The position numbers were made by a program, and so were the translations under genes. Below are positions 8,466-17,938 of a DNA stretch of 64,000 nucleotides, one piece after another. This DNA is from Undibacterium cyanobacteriorum (lineage in GTDB: Bacteria; Pseudomonadota; Gammaproteobacteria; Burkholderiales; Burkholderiaceae_D). Below the pieces are notes generated by a model. That model searched no databases, was not told where the DNA came from, and saw only the letters and a list, made by a program, of their open reading frames with translations. The stretch spans positions 2,480,001 through 2,544,000 of the forward strand of contig NZ_CP133720.1 in assembly GCF_031326225.1 (NCBI RefSeq), in the 5' to 3' direction. The number at the start of each line of letters is the position of its first letter. Position 1 is the stretch's first letter.

Positions 8466-9208
8466 TGATTCCCCTTTTCGCCAGCATGAATTTGTTGGAG
8501 CACCTGATAATTCGTCAAATCAATTTGCAGCGGAGTCATCGACACGTAGGCCTCCGAGCATGCATGAAAATCGGTTCCGGGACCAGCGTCTCGCGCTGCA
8601 CCTGGCGGACCGATGCGGTAGACTTCACCACCGTCCACGCCGACCTCGCGAATTACCGGTTCGGACATGTGACGCTTCCCCAAACGAGTCCACTGAATGC
8701 CTTTGATAGCATGTTCAGATAGATTCGGAATATTCACATTGAATAAGAACGCTGGAGACAATGGAGGAAGGTGATTCAAAATGATTTTACGAGCAATTTG
8801 CGCAGCAGCCTCTAGCTCTTCCCAGCCTTTGTCGACTTGAGAAAAAGCGACGGCCGGAATGCCGAACAAGAAGCCCTCGGTCGCAGCGGCAACGGTACCT
8901 GAATACAAGGTATCGTCGCCCATATTTTGCCCTTGATTGATCCCAGACACGATCAAGTCTGGTGGCGAACTCATCAGTGCAGTCAACGCCACGTGCACAC
9001 AATCTGTCGGCGTTCCGTCCACATAGTAGATGCCCGACTCATCCTGTCGCAAACGCAAAGCGCGATCAAGCGTCAATGCGTTCGATGTACCGGATCGATT
9101 ATTTTCAGGAGCTACAATGGTGATATCGGCAAAATCGCGCAGTGCATTGGCGAGTGCCCGAATGCCCGGCGCTTGATATCCATCGTCATTACTAATGAGT
9201 ATTTTCAT
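8462..9208 (-). CDS. surE: 5'/3'-nucleotidase SurE
   Basis: SurE dephosphorylates nucleoside 5'- and 3'-monophosphates in stationary phase. The N-terminal ISNDDGYQAPGI motif holds the metal-binding Asp pair, and the NRSGTSNALT and GTPTDCVHVAL motifs follow as expected. Family members begin at this motif, so I start at the ATG at 9208; another ATG three codons upstream (9217) is possible. The stop overlaps the pcm start. It is the first gene of the surE-pcm-nlpD-rpoS block. Confidence 0.95.
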   Translation of the reverse strand: MKILISNDDGYQAPGIRALANALRDFADITIVAPENNRSGTSNALTLDRALRLRQDESGIYYVDGTPTDCVHVALTALMSSPPDLIVSGINQGQNMGDDTLYSGTVAAATEGFLFGIPAVAFSQVDKGWEELEAAAQIARKIILNHLPPLSPAFLFNVNIPNLSEHAIKGIQWTRLGKRHMSEPVIREVGVDGGEVYRIGPPGAARDAGPGTDFHACSEAYVSMTPLQIDLTNYQVLQQIHAGEKGNQ

Positions 9209-9311
9209 GCTCTGCATTGTACCTGATGCAGTTCACGAATTTTGAAGATACAACATCTTTTTTGTGCCGAGACGAAGCTTAAACCAACGTCAAGGAACGA
9301 CGTCTCGGGAC

Positions 9312-10559
9312 TTAGCTTTGATGACCAGCTGCATCACCAAGCCAGAAGCGATCAATCTCCTTCAGTCCCCAAGTAGAGGCATCCTCTCGGGAAACAATTT
9401 TATCCTGATTACCGGGCGCACTCAGATCCAAAAGAACCGGAGAGATATATGCCATTGACTTGGTCGAGAAGAAGGCACGAACTTTGGGCAGCAAGAGTGA
9501 TTTACCCATTTGCTGCTCAACTACCACACCGAGACGCCCCGATTGCAACTTTACGAGAGTACCAACCGGATAAATACCTATGCTTCGAACAAAAGCCTGA
9601 AACACGGTTTCATCAAAATGACCTTTGGCCCATTCCGACATTTTCTTCAGTGATTCGGCGGGGCACCATCCAGCTTTATAAGGGCGATTTGAGGTGATCG
9701 CATCATACACATCACACACTGCCCCCATCTTCGCGTAGAGGCTAATTTGCTCGCCCTTGAGTCCTTTTGGATATCCAGTCCCATCCATTTTTTCATGGTG
9801 GTGTAGACAGACGTCTAGAGCGATTTGGCCAACTCCTTTTGCCTCCAGCAGCATTTCGTAACCGGCACCGGGGTGCTCTTTAATCGAAACAAACTCTTCA
9901 TCTGTCAATTTGCCAGGCTTATTCAAGATCTCGGAAGGAACCGCCATCTTACCGATATCGTGCAACAAACCTGCCAAACCTGCTTCGCGGGTTTCATCAT
10001 CACTTAACTTCAACTGCCTTGCCAAAGCAATCATCAAGGCGCAAACAGCAACTGAGTGCATGTAAGTGTAGTCGTCGGCAGTCTTCAAACGCGCGAGTCC
10101 AATCAGCGCCCCTGGATTGCGCATCACAGAGTTGGCGATCTCTTCCACAAGGGGCATTGCTTGCTCGGCTTCGATGGCTTTCCCCATGCGAGCCTCGCTG
10201 AACATCGAAAATACTGCAGTCTTCGACTTGTCAACGATTTTAGCGGCACGCCCCATTTCCGCATCCATCGAAATGGGAGCAATCGTATCAAAAGGCACTC
10301 TTGGTTCAGGAATATCTTCCTCAGCCGGTTCTTCGATTTCAACCGGTGCCGATGTATTTGTTTCTGCCACCAATACATCGCAACCCTTAGCAGTGTCGAT
10401 CCACGCCTCTTGAATACCTGCTTTCCTAATCTTTTCGATGGTCGCTTGATTCTCGATCAAAAAAGACTTTTGCCAAAAGGGTGAACTAATCCACGAAGCA
10501 CAAAGCTCGTGAATAAACATGCCCTTCCGCAACTGTTCGAATTTGATTTTCTTGATCAT
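9312..10559 (-). CDS. HD-GYP domain cyclic-di-GMP phosphodiesterase with N-terminal DUF3391
   Basis: The C-terminal domain has the HD-GYP signature: HDIGKM (His-Asp at about residues 205-206 counted from the longest frame), the downstream HHHEKMDGTGYP block and the PYKAGW region, all consistent with an active c-di-GMP phosphodiesterase. The first 100 residues match the DUF3391 type of N-terminal region (IKFEQLRKGMFI opening), a common partner of HD-GYP in betaproteobacteria. The protein is soluble. The frame begins at a TTG five codons upstream, but MIKKIKFEQL at 10559 is the natural start. No adjacent gene suggests the process it controls. Confidence 0.92.
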   Translation of the reverse strand: MIKKIKFEQLRKGMFIHELCASWISSPFWQKSFLIENQATIEKIRKAGIQEAWIDTAKGCDVLVAETNTSAPVEIEEPAEEDIPEPRVPFDTIAPISMDAEMGRAAKIVDKSKTAVFSMFSEARMGKAIEAEQAMPLVEEIANSVMRNPGALIGLARLKTADDYTYMHSVAVCALMIALARQLKLSDDETREAGLAGLLHDIGKMAVPSEILNKPGKLTDEEFVSIKEHPGAGYEMLLEAKGVGQIALDVCLHHHEKMDGTGYPKGLKGEQISLYAKMGAVCDVYDAITSNRPYKAGWCPAESLKKMSEWAKGHFDETVFQAFVRSIGIYPVGTLVKLQSGRLGVVVEQQMGKSLLLPKVRAFFSTKSMAYISPVLLDLSAPGNQDKIVSREDASTWGLKEIDRFWLGDAAGHQS

Positions 10560-10890
10560 AAAGCCAGTCAACAATGCCTTAAAGTGTGCAATTTCGCCAT
10601 ACAGAATAAGGGTGATGCGAACCCAAGCTTTCTGTACGAATACCCCCTAATTCTACCGTAGAGTGTCTCGCCTCGCATGAACAGAGGTCGACTTTTTGTT
10701 GATTTTGGGAAAATTTTACAATCGAAGGGATAGGTACGTTGTCGAGTCATCGCACAAAAACAACAAAAATTCATCTACCAAGAAATACCGACGGTCTAGA
10801 CAAATTCAATCGCAGTATGGACACAATCGTTTCGAGAGATCATCGTTCTTTATATGCAAGACCGAATGAAAAGAAACATCCATCAGCTTC
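10560..10890. other. Intergenic region upstream of the HD-GYP gene
   Basis: About 330 bases. A short minus-strand open frame crosses it but looks like noise (biased composition, overlaps the HD-GYP start). I see no convincing promoter, hairpin or RNA gene. It must contain the HD-GYP promoter and the end of the secretion-operon transcript. Confidence 0.4.
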
Positions 10891-11691
10891 TTAGGGTTGA
10901 GCCGAATTTAATAAGGTAAGAGGTCGAAATAACGAATGCATCTCTGGATTGGCGATAAAGGAAAGATTGTAAGGATGCTCCGCTCTCACTATTCGAAAGT
11001 CTTTTGCGTTAGCGAGTTCTGGGAGACTCAAGCACCGGTCTGCAATTTTCCCCCACAGAACGAAATAGGGTTTACTGCTCCCGCCCTGCTGCATCGCGTT
11101 CTCCGCCAACACAGTCACGATTACGCGCATAAAACTCAACCACGCGCGTGCATCGACTGCAGGTGAGACGCTTTCACGAAAAACCAAACTTGCATTGAGC
11201 AACAAAAAGCCAGCATCTAAGAACTTCGTTTGCAAGTCTGTCATTGTACGGATATAAGGGGAGTTCAATCCCTTTGCTCGACTCGCAAAATCGGCAATCG
11301 ACTTGGGGTTGAGCTCTTCAAGTGAAATATGCTGCTCGGCGACCAGCAACATTTTCATAAAATTACGCAATGAAGTGGCGCGATTGACAGCCTTGCTCAA
11401 GCCACCATTTTCTTGCTCAGACCACAGATTTGTCACTGCGGCATCCATGAAACAATATCCATTCGCGCTTTCAAGGCGCGGATAAGGTCCTTCACCAACC
11501 AACACATACTTTACTTTATCAATCGGCAGCGAAAAGGCCGCGAAAATATCCGCGCTTTGAGGAAGAAACTCAGAACTAACTAGTTGTTCTAAGTAAGCTG
11601 GACTGTCTCGCTCAATTGCAGCAAGTCCAGCTCGTAAGGCCGCACGCCAACTCGGATCGGCACGCGCGATCTCGGCTTCGAAAAAGGCCAT
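10891..11691 (-). CDS. Divergent uracil-DNA-glycosylase-like protein, catalytic Asp replaced
   Basis: The 266-residue protein follows the family 1 uracil-DNA glycosylase (Ung) layout in order: W and Y near the N terminus, ADIFAAF, motif A at residues 66-71 reading GEGPYP (Ung: GQDPYH), a YCFM segment, SLRNFMKML (Ung: SLLNMYKEL), FLLLNASLVFR at 162-172 (Ung: VLLLNTVLTVR), FVLWG, and HPYNLS at 239-244 (Ung: HPSPLS). The uracil-reading Asn, the motif-A Tyr and the late His are kept, but the water-activating Asp is Gly. Glycosylase activity is therefore doubtful. It starts 7 bases after gspC, as if last gene of the secretion operon. Function is inference from motif order only. Confidence 0.75.
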   Translation of the reverse strand: MAFFEAEIARADPSWRAALRAGLAAIERDSPAYLEQLVSSEFLPQSADIFAAFSLPIDKVKYVLVGEGPYPRLESANGYCFMDAAVTNLWSEQENGGLSKAVNRATSLRNFMKMLLVAEQHISLEELNPKSIADFASRAKGLNSPYIRTMTDLQTKFLDAGFLLLNASLVFRESVSPAVDARAWLSFMRVIVTVLAENAMQQGGSSKPYFVLWGKIADRCLSLPELANAKDFRIVRAEHPYNLSFIANPEMHSLFRPLTLLNSAQP

Positions 11692-11698
11692 CTAATGA

Positions 11699-12208
11699 TT
11701 AGCCACCAGGTTGCGCCATAATTGGCGGTGGTGTCGTCGGCACGCTATTCTTTTTGAGAATGGTTTGTGGAGTACCGGGTGCAACTGGATTCAACCCCGC
11801 CGCCACAGGCGGCTGCGGTGGCACGTCTATCCGTCGGGGCGCACCAGACTCAGTCACAACGATGTGATCGGAGTGTACTTCTCGCAGCACTACACCAGGA
11901 CTCAGCTCCTTACCGATACCCAAAATGAAGGTCGGTTTGCCTTCAACAAACACAATCGCTGAGCTATCACTTGCTTTAGGCGCTACGATTACACCCTTGA
12001 CCAAATAAGCGCTAGGTCCAGCCTCAACCACTGGCGCTTGCCCAAACAAAGTACCCCACTGTCCAACGCCAGGCTCATAAGTTGCTGCAGACACTGGCGC
12101 AATTTGTGGGCGAGGTTTCGGAGCGAAAAACCGCATTCCCCAAAATGCAATCACAGCACACAACAAAACAAACAACACAATATTTACAAATAACGGTAGA
12201 CGTTTCAT
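11699..12208 (-). CDS. gspC: Type II secretion system protein GspC (short form, no PDZ)
   Basis: GspC links the inner-membrane assembly platform to the GspD secretin. It has a short cytoplasmic tail, one membrane segment (FVNIVLFVLLCAVIAFWGM), and a periplasmic homology region (WGTLFG to PRRIDVPP) followed by a Pro-rich tail. At about 169 residues it lacks the C-terminal PDZ or coiled-coil of enterobacterial GspC. The frame extends 19 codons upstream, but the ATG at 12208 has an AGAGAA site and gives the usual short N terminus. It is the last secretion gene of the operon. Confidence 0.85.
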   Translation of the reverse strand: MKRLPLFVNIVLFVLLCAVIAFWGMRFFAPKPRPQIAPVSAATYEPGVGQWGTLFGQAPVVEAGPSAYLVKGVIVAPKASDSSAIVFVEGKPTFILGIGKELSPGVVLREVHSDHIVVTESGAPRRIDVPPQPPVAAGLNPVAPGTPQTILKKNSVPTTPPPIMAQPGG

Positions 12209-12273
12209 TTTCTCTAAACTCTTCTTCCGACAATCCAATCGATCGAATAGGCCATCATCACCCAAATAAGGTC

Positions 12274-13491
12274 TTAGCGAACCAATTGGTTAATCTCAAT
12301 AATCGGCATCAATACCGCCAACACAATTAACAAAACGACGACGCCCATCGCCAAAATCAGCAAGGGTTCAAGCACGTTTGCCATCGTTAATGCTCGTCTT
12401 TCCAAGTCTTGCTCTTGCGCTGCCGCCGCTCTTTCCAGCATCGACGGCAGCTCGCCAGTTACTTCGCCAGCACGGATCATATGAATCATCATCGGCGGAA
12501 AGTGTTTATGCGCTGACAGTGCTCTGGCAAGACTCACACCTTCGCGAACGCTATTCGTCGCATCTTCAACTTGCGCGCGCATCGCGACATTCGAAAGTGT
12601 TTCTCGGCTGGTTTGTAGTGCTTTCAAAATTGGCACGCCAGAACCGGTGGTAATCGCCAAGGTGCTCGAAAAGCGCGCTGTATTCAGACTGCGCTCAAAC
12701 TTTCCATACATGGGCGCAACTAAAAGCCATGTGTGCCAACGCATTTTAATGTCAGGATTCTTTAAAGCTTGGCGCCATGCAAATGCCATTGCGATCACGA
12801 CGATCGCGACCAACCAACCGTAATTCCGAACAAAGTCCGAGAGCGCCAACATAATGACTGTCAGCATCGGCAGCTTTTGTTTGGTGTTGGCGAACACCGA
12901 CACAATCTGTGGTACCACATAGGTCAACAAGAAAATCACAATCGAAAACGCCACCACCGTCACGATTGCTGGATAAGTGAACGCGAGCTTCACTTTTTGA
13001 ACCAATGCATTACGCCGTTCGATGTAATCAGCTAAACGAGACAGAACACGTGCCAACTGACCAATCTGCTCACCAGAAGCAACTAGGGCGACATAAATAT
13101 CGGCGAAATCTGAGGGATGTTGTTTGAGGGCGTCCGACAAAGAGGAACCCGCCAGAATTTCCGAGCGCACAGACGCAATCACGTCACGAATATAAACGCG
13201 CTCTGCTTGATCTAGCAGAGCAGAGAATGACTGTTCGAGCGGTAAGCCAGCTTCAAGCAAACTCGCCAGCTGGCGCGTAAATAAGGCGAGCTCGTTGGTC
13301 GACATTTTGTCGGAAAAGATACCGCGACGCGCCTTACCGTCCGCACCCTGTGCGGCGATCTGTTCTACCAACACCGGCACCAATTTCAGATCCCGAAGCT
13401 CGGAACGCGCGGCACGCGCCGAATCAGCGGTGATCACACCTTTCTTATTGGCACCTTGCGCGTCAATCGCTTCATAACGAAATGCTGGCAC
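12274..13491 (-). CDS. gspF: Type II secretion system inner-membrane protein GspF
   Basis: GspF is the polytopic platform protein that contacts the GspE ATPase. The 405-residue sequence has the two-fold repeated cytoplasmic T2SF domain (first repeat from LALFTRQLASLLEAGLPL, second near ARFSSTLAITTGSGVPIL) and three membrane segments, the last at the C terminus (LEPLLILAMGVVVLLIVLAV). It starts with GTG at 13491. It lies between gspE and gspC. Confidence 0.96.
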   Translation of the reverse strand: MPAFRYEAIDAQGANKKGVITADSARAARSELRDLKLVPVLVEQIAAQGADGKARRGIFSDKMSTNELALFTRQLASLLEAGLPLEQSFSALLDQAERVYIRDVIASVRSEILAGSSLSDALKQHPSDFADIYVALVASGEQIGQLARVLSRLADYIERRNALVQKVKLAFTYPAIVTVVAFSIVIFLLTYVVPQIVSVFANTKQKLPMLTVIMLALSDFVRNYGWLVAIVVIAMAFAWRQALKNPDIKMRWHTWLLVAPMYGKFERSLNTARFSSTLAITTGSGVPILKALQTSRETLSNVAMRAQVEDATNSVREGVSLARALSAHKHFPPMMIHMIRAGEVTGELPSMLERAAAAQEQDLERRALTMANVLEPLLILAMGVVVLLIVLAVLMPIIEINQLVR

Positions 13492-13538
13492 TTTGATCTT
13501 CTCTTAAAAACATTCAACAAATGATTCGTAACAAACCA

Positions 13539-14969
13539 CTACTCTTTGGTCACACGCAGAAGTTCTTCTCGCGTCGTCACACCGGAGTCCAACCAACGCT
13601 GACCGTCTTCCCGCATCGTTTTCATTCCATCGTTCTGCGCGGCCAAACGGATTTCCGCTTCCGACGCCTGATGATGAATTTGTGCGGAGATAGCTTCCGT
13701 CGTCAATAACAATTCATAAACCCCGACCCGGCCTTGATAACCTGTGTGACCACAATGCTCACAGCCCACCGCACGCCACTGCCCTGCCTCATGCTGTTTG
13801 CAATGACCGCATAACTTACGGACTAAGCGCTGCGCGACTACTCCTAAAAGTGAAGACGACAAGAGGAATGGTTCGATACCCATATCCAGCAAACGCGTCA
13901 CCGCTGCGGCCGAATCGTTGGTGTGCAATGTCGCCAAGACCAAGTGTCCCGTCAACGACGCTTGCACGGCGATTTGCGCCGTTTCCAAGTCACGAATTTC
14001 ACCAATCATGATGACATCAGGATCTTGACGCAGAATAGCGCGCAAGGCCTTTGCAAAACTCATATCGATCTTGGCATTGACCTGTGTTTGCCCAATACCT
14101 GGGAGTTCGTATTCGATTGGGTCTTCCACCGTCAAAATGTTGGTGGTACCGGAATTGACACGCGACAAAGCGGCATACAAAGTCGTAGTCTTACCAGAAC
14201 CTGTCGGACCTGTTACCAATACAATGCCATGCGGTTGCGCGATGAGATGATCAAATTGTTTGAGCACATCGTCGCTCATACCTAGATGGCTAAGATCAAG
14301 CTTACCCGCTTCCTTATCGAGCAAACGCAATACGGCGCGCTCACCGTGACCTGTCGGCAAGGTCGACACACGCACATCGACCGGCTTACCACCGATGCGC
14401 AAAGTGATACGACCATCTTGCGGCAAACGTTTTTCAGCAATGTCGAGCTGCGCCATAATCTTGATACGCGAGACCAAAGACGCATGGATCGCTTTCTTCG
14501 GTCTAATCACATCACGCAAAGCGCCATCAACACGGAAACGCACAATAGAAATTTGCTCGAACGGTTCGATATGAATATCTGAAGCACCTTCACGCAATGC
14601 CTGTGTCAACAGAGCGTTGATCATTCGGATCACCGGCGCATCGTCGGCGGACTCAAGCAAATCTTCGATGGCAGGCATATCTTGCATCAGCTTCGCCAAG
14701 TCCATATCAGACTCAACTTCACCAACGACGTCTGCAGCGTCGCCACCTGAACCGGCATATGCGCGTGCAATCTCCTGCAGTAGCTGCTCGTGCGCCAACA
14801 CTTGTAGCTGGACGCGGCCGTAACGTCGACCAACCTCATTAATGGCAGCTGGCTTAGTCTGGTCAGATACTTTGAGCTCGACCGGGAAGCCTTCTAAGTC
14901 TTCACGACGATGCGCCAGAATTGAAAAATCGCGCGCGAACGCAAAAGGTAATAATCGGTTTTCTGACAT
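13539..14969 (-). CDS. gspE: Type II secretion system ATPase GspE
   Basis: Cytoplasmic ATPase that powers pseudopilus assembly. It contains an N-terminal GspL-binding region, the Walker A motif GPTGSGKTTT, an Asp-box region, Walker B (DPDVIMIGEIRD), a His-box (ATLHTND), and the zinc tetracysteine module CGHC...CEHC near residue 400. Length 476 is normal. The start lies 4 bases after the gspD stop. Confidence 0.97.
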   Translation of the reverse strand: MSENRLLPFAFARDFSILAHRREDLEGFPVELKVSDQTKPAAINEVGRRYGRVQLQVLAHEQLLQEIARAYAGSGGDAADVVGEVESDMDLAKLMQDMPAIEDLLESADDAPVIRMINALLTQALREGASDIHIEPFEQISIVRFRVDGALRDVIRPKKAIHASLVSRIKIMAQLDIAEKRLPQDGRITLRIGGKPVDVRVSTLPTGHGERAVLRLLDKEAGKLDLSHLGMSDDVLKQFDHLIAQPHGIVLVTGPTGSGKTTTLYAALSRVNSGTTNILTVEDPIEYELPGIGQTQVNAKIDMSFAKALRAILRQDPDVIMIGEIRDLETAQIAVQASLTGHLVLATLHTNDSAAAVTRLLDMGIEPFLLSSSLLGVVAQRLVRKLCGHCKQHEAGQWRAVGCEHCGHTGYQGRVGVYELLLTTEAISAQIHHQASEAEIRLAAQNDGMKTMREDGQRWLDSGVTTREELLRVTKE

Positions 14970-14973
14970 ACGA

Positions 14974-17136
14974 TTACTGGCCTTCTTTTGGTGCCGAATT
15001 TGTCTTCTCAGTAGCGTCGGGAAATTTCAGCAATTTGCCTTTTTCCATTTTCAGCATGAGACCATTTGCATCTTGGCCTGTCGCTTTCAAATACTGTGTG
15101 CGTAAATAATCATAGCGATCCAAGGATACTCCCGAACTTTGTTCTGCATTTCGAATCACGACTGGTCGCAGGAAGACCATCAGATTTGTCTTATCAACAG
15201 TTCGCTTCTTGGTCTTGAACAAATTCCCAAGCAACGGGATATCCCCCAACACTGGAACCTTGGCAACACCATCAGAATTCTGATCTTTCAGGAGACCACC
15301 TAGCACAACGATTTCCCCATCTTCAGCCAGAACATTTGTGGCAATCGACCGAACACTTGTCGTGATACCAACTCCACCTGGAATAGGGTCAGCGACATCG
15401 GAGACCTCTTGTACTAACGCCAGTTTGACAGTGCCCGATTCTGAGATTTGCGGCTTCACTTTTAACTTGATACCAATTTCTTTACGGTCAACGGTTTGAA
15501 ACGGATTTTGGCCTGCAGTTCCAGTACTACTCGATGTATAGGAACCAGTAACAAAGCCAACTGTTTTTCCGTCGACAATACTGGCCTCTTCATTGTCGAG
15601 GGTAATCAATGTTGGAACGGACAATACGTTCGTGCTGCCATCGGAAGCTAATGCTTGTGCCAGAGCTCCCAGACCGAGCTGACCACCAATTTGTTTGAAG
15701 AGTCCGATTGAAAGACCTTTACCTTTTACCGCTGTAGCAGCTCCAGCCGCTCCTCCAGCAAAACCAAGAAGTTCAGGTCTATCAGGATCGTTTGAATAGC
15801 TCGTAATTCCCCCAAGTCGATATTTACTACTGGAATCACCGGAGGCACCCACCCATGAAACGCCCAATTCATCTAACTTATTGTTTGAAACTTCGACGAT
15901 CAAAGTTTCAATATAGACCTGTGCACGGCGCGCATCCAATTGATCGATCACAGCTCGCAAATTACGATACACAGCATCACTTGCGGTAATAATCAATGTA
16001 TTCGTTGCTTGATCTGCTTGAATAAAACCTGAACCACCAGAAGTGCCTTGTGAGTTACCCGATGTGCTGACTGGCAGACTTAAATTACTACCCGTGCTGG
16101 TTAATGCGGAATTATTGCCTTGCTGTGGCATCGCCGATGTATTCAAACCTGGACCGCTCGACGATAAGTTCGAAGAATTCGAACTACCTGAGTTCAAATT
16201 AGAACTTTCACCAGTCACAATCGAACGCAAAGTGGCTGCCAATTTAACCGCTTCGGCATTCTTCAAATAAACCACGTGAACATTGCCAGGCAAAGTTGTA
16301 GGTTGGTCTAGGTCCGCGACCAATTTTTTGATCAAGTTACCGCGCGCTTGTGAGGGAGCTTTCACCAATACAGAATTAGTGCGTGAATCCGCCATGATGA
16401 TGGTACGTCCCGAGTCACCCGCCGCTTGATTGCCCTCAGTCAAACGATTGGCCATCGTCGCAATGTCCGCTGCGATCGCGTGTTTGATCGGAATCACTTC
16501 CAATTCTGGATTAGCAGGTACATCCAATAATGCAATGATCTCCGCCATACGACGCATGTTGTCGGCATAGTCGGTGATGACGATGGAGTTATTTCCAGGC
16601 GTGACATTGATCGTATTATTCGGCGAAATTAAGGGGCGCAAAGCTGTCACAATATTGTTGGCCGCTTCGTAATTAATGCGAAACACCTGCGTTACCACTT
16701 GATCACCTTTGACCGATTTCGCTTGGGTAGGGCCACCTTGTAGTTTCGCATCGGTTTCAGGCACGACTTTTGAAAAACCATCGGCAGTCACAACCGCAAA
16801 ACCTTGCATACGCAAATTTGCAGTTAATAATTTAAACGCTTGTTCTTTGGTGAGCGGTTTCTCTGAGACTAAGGTCAATTGACCTTTGACTCGAGGATCG
16901 ATCACGAATGTGGTCCCTGTGTAATGGCCAATTGCTTTGACCACCGATTCGATATCAGCATTCACGAAATTCAAAGTCGCGGCGTTTTGGCTCGCATCTT
17001 GCGCGAAACCGCTTTGCGCTAGGACGCCCGACATCAATAATGAACCGACCAACGCCGTATGCACAGCGATCTTGCGCCAATGTCTCTTTGAATTCATTGC
17101 ATCTACACTTTCTAACTGTTTGCGATCAATCTTCAT
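14974..17136 (-). CDS. gspD: Type II secretion system secretin GspD
   Basis: Outer-membrane channel of the type II system. A signal peptide (LVGSLLMSGVLAQSGFA) is followed by the N0 domain (LNFVNADIESVVKAIGHYTG), N1-N3 domains, and the C-terminal secretin domain ending with VPVLGDIPLLGNLFK. The N3 domain carries an unusual insertion of about 60 residues rich in Ser, Asn and Gly. A second possible start 13 codons in (17097) would give a more ordinary signal peptide. There is no lipoprotein pilotin gene in the operon. Confidence 0.96.
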   Translation of the reverse strand: MKIDRKQLESVDAMNSKRHWRKIAVHTALVGSLLMSGVLAQSGFAQDASQNAATLNFVNADIESVVKAIGHYTGTTFVIDPRVKGQLTLVSEKPLTKEQAFKLLTANLRMQGFAVVTADGFSKVVPETDAKLQGGPTQAKSVKGDQVVTQVFRINYEAANNIVTALRPLISPNNTINVTPGNNSIVITDYADNMRRMAEIIALLDVPANPELEVIPIKHAIAADIATMANRLTEGNQAAGDSGRTIIMADSRTNSVLVKAPSQARGNLIKKLVADLDQPTTLPGNVHVVYLKNAEAVKLAATLRSIVTGESSNLNSGSSNSSNLSSSGPGLNTSAMPQQGNNSALTSTGSNLSLPVSTSGNSQGTSGGSGFIQADQATNTLIITASDAVYRNLRAVIDQLDARRAQVYIETLIVEVSNNKLDELGVSWVGASGDSSSKYRLGGITSYSNDPDRPELLGFAGGAAGAATAVKGKGLSIGLFKQIGGQLGLGALAQALASDGSTNVLSVPTLITLDNEEASIVDGKTVGFVTGSYTSSSTGTAGQNPFQTVDRKEIGIKLKVKPQISESGTVKLALVQEVSDVADPIPGGVGITTSVRSIATNVLAEDGEIVVLGGLLKDQNSDGVAKVPVLGDIPLLGNLFKTKKRTVDKTNLMVFLRPVVIRNAEQSSGVSLDRYDYLRTQYLKATGQDANGLMLKMEKGKLLKFPDATEKTNSAPKEGQ

Positions 17137-17145
17137 GCTTCTATC

Positions 17146-17934
17146 TCATCTGTATTCTAAAGCTATTATTTGTTTATCGCCCTCAAAGCGACGTCTCCCC
17201 AGCAAATTCAATAGATTCGCTAATCTTTCTTCCTGCCCTGCTTGCGCATATGCTTTCCCTGAGAACTGCATGCGCCCTTGCGCTAAGGCGCCACTCCCCT
17301 CAAGATTCATCGGTCCTTTGATGGTCAACAAATTCATGTCGATGCGTTCGCCACTTAATTTCATTACTAAGCGATAGCTTCCCAACGGTCGGATCGAAGA
17401 AGCTCGCGAAGCCATTTCATTCAATTCCAATGTTGCATTACCGACTGCATTAACGCGGTTTCCATCACGCGTCATCTCCAAGGGTTCCCAACTCAACACA
17501 ATCTTACCGGTCGGCCCAATCGTGTTTAATGGAGCCCCTAGCCCTTCTAATCTTTCCGACGGGAGTCGCAGACTTGCCCCACTCACCTGCCATTGCGCAA
17601 AATTTCCTTGCACCACTACCGCTTGACTTAACACTTGCTCGTTAGTGATCTCAACATCAATTCTACCGAGCAGCAACTTCGGCGAAATCTTCCATGAAAA
17701 TCGTCCAGGAAAAAGCGCGGTCACTGGACTTTTTTGGTCAACAGCGACACCCAAAAAGGCTGAGCCATGCCAAAAACTTCCTTGCACATCCCCAAGGCTT
17801 AAACGCCCAGCGGTTTGTTTCTCCAGAACTGCACCTAACCAACTCGCTGGCAAGTACACCACGATCGTAAGTAGCACCGTGATGAAACCCAACAGTACCA
17901 ATCCAAGAATCGATTTTTTAGAACTCAACAACAT
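17146..17934 (-). CDS. gspN: Type II secretion system protein GspN
   Basis: GspN is an accessory inner-membrane protein of some type II systems. It has one N-terminal membrane segment (ILGLVLLGFITVLLTIVVYL) and a periplasmic domain of beta-rich character containing the typical LGDVQGSFWHGSA and NLEGSGALAQGRMQFSGKAYA-like region. The ATG at 17934, four bases after the gspM stop, is preferred to an upstream GTG that would overlap gspM by 38 bases. It precedes gspD by 9 bases. Confidence 0.9.
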   Translation of the reverse strand: MLLSSKKSILGLVLLGFITVLLTIVVYLPASWLGAVLEKQTAGRLSLGDVQGSFWHGSAFLGVAVDQKSPVTALFPGRFSWKISPKLLLGRIDVEITNEQVLSQAVVVQGNFAQWQVSGASLRLPSERLEGLGAPLNTIGPTGKIVLSWEPLEMTRDGNRVNAVGNATLELNEMASRASSIRPLGSYRLVMKLSGERIDMNLLTIKGPMNLEGSGALAQGRMQFSGKAYAQAGQEERLANLLNLLGRRRFEGDKQIIALEYR

Positions 17935-17938
17935 GAAT

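Noticed and set aside
9267..9308. Inverted repeat CCGAGACG/CGTCTCGG after the HD-GYP gene, considered as a terminator.
   Set aside because: No T run follows on either strand and the loop is 26 bases, so I did not list it as a terminator.
10568..10774. A 68-codon minus-strand frame upstream of the HD-GYP gene.
   Set aside because: Overlaps the HD-GYP start, has no ribosome site and an odd Cys/Arg-rich composition.
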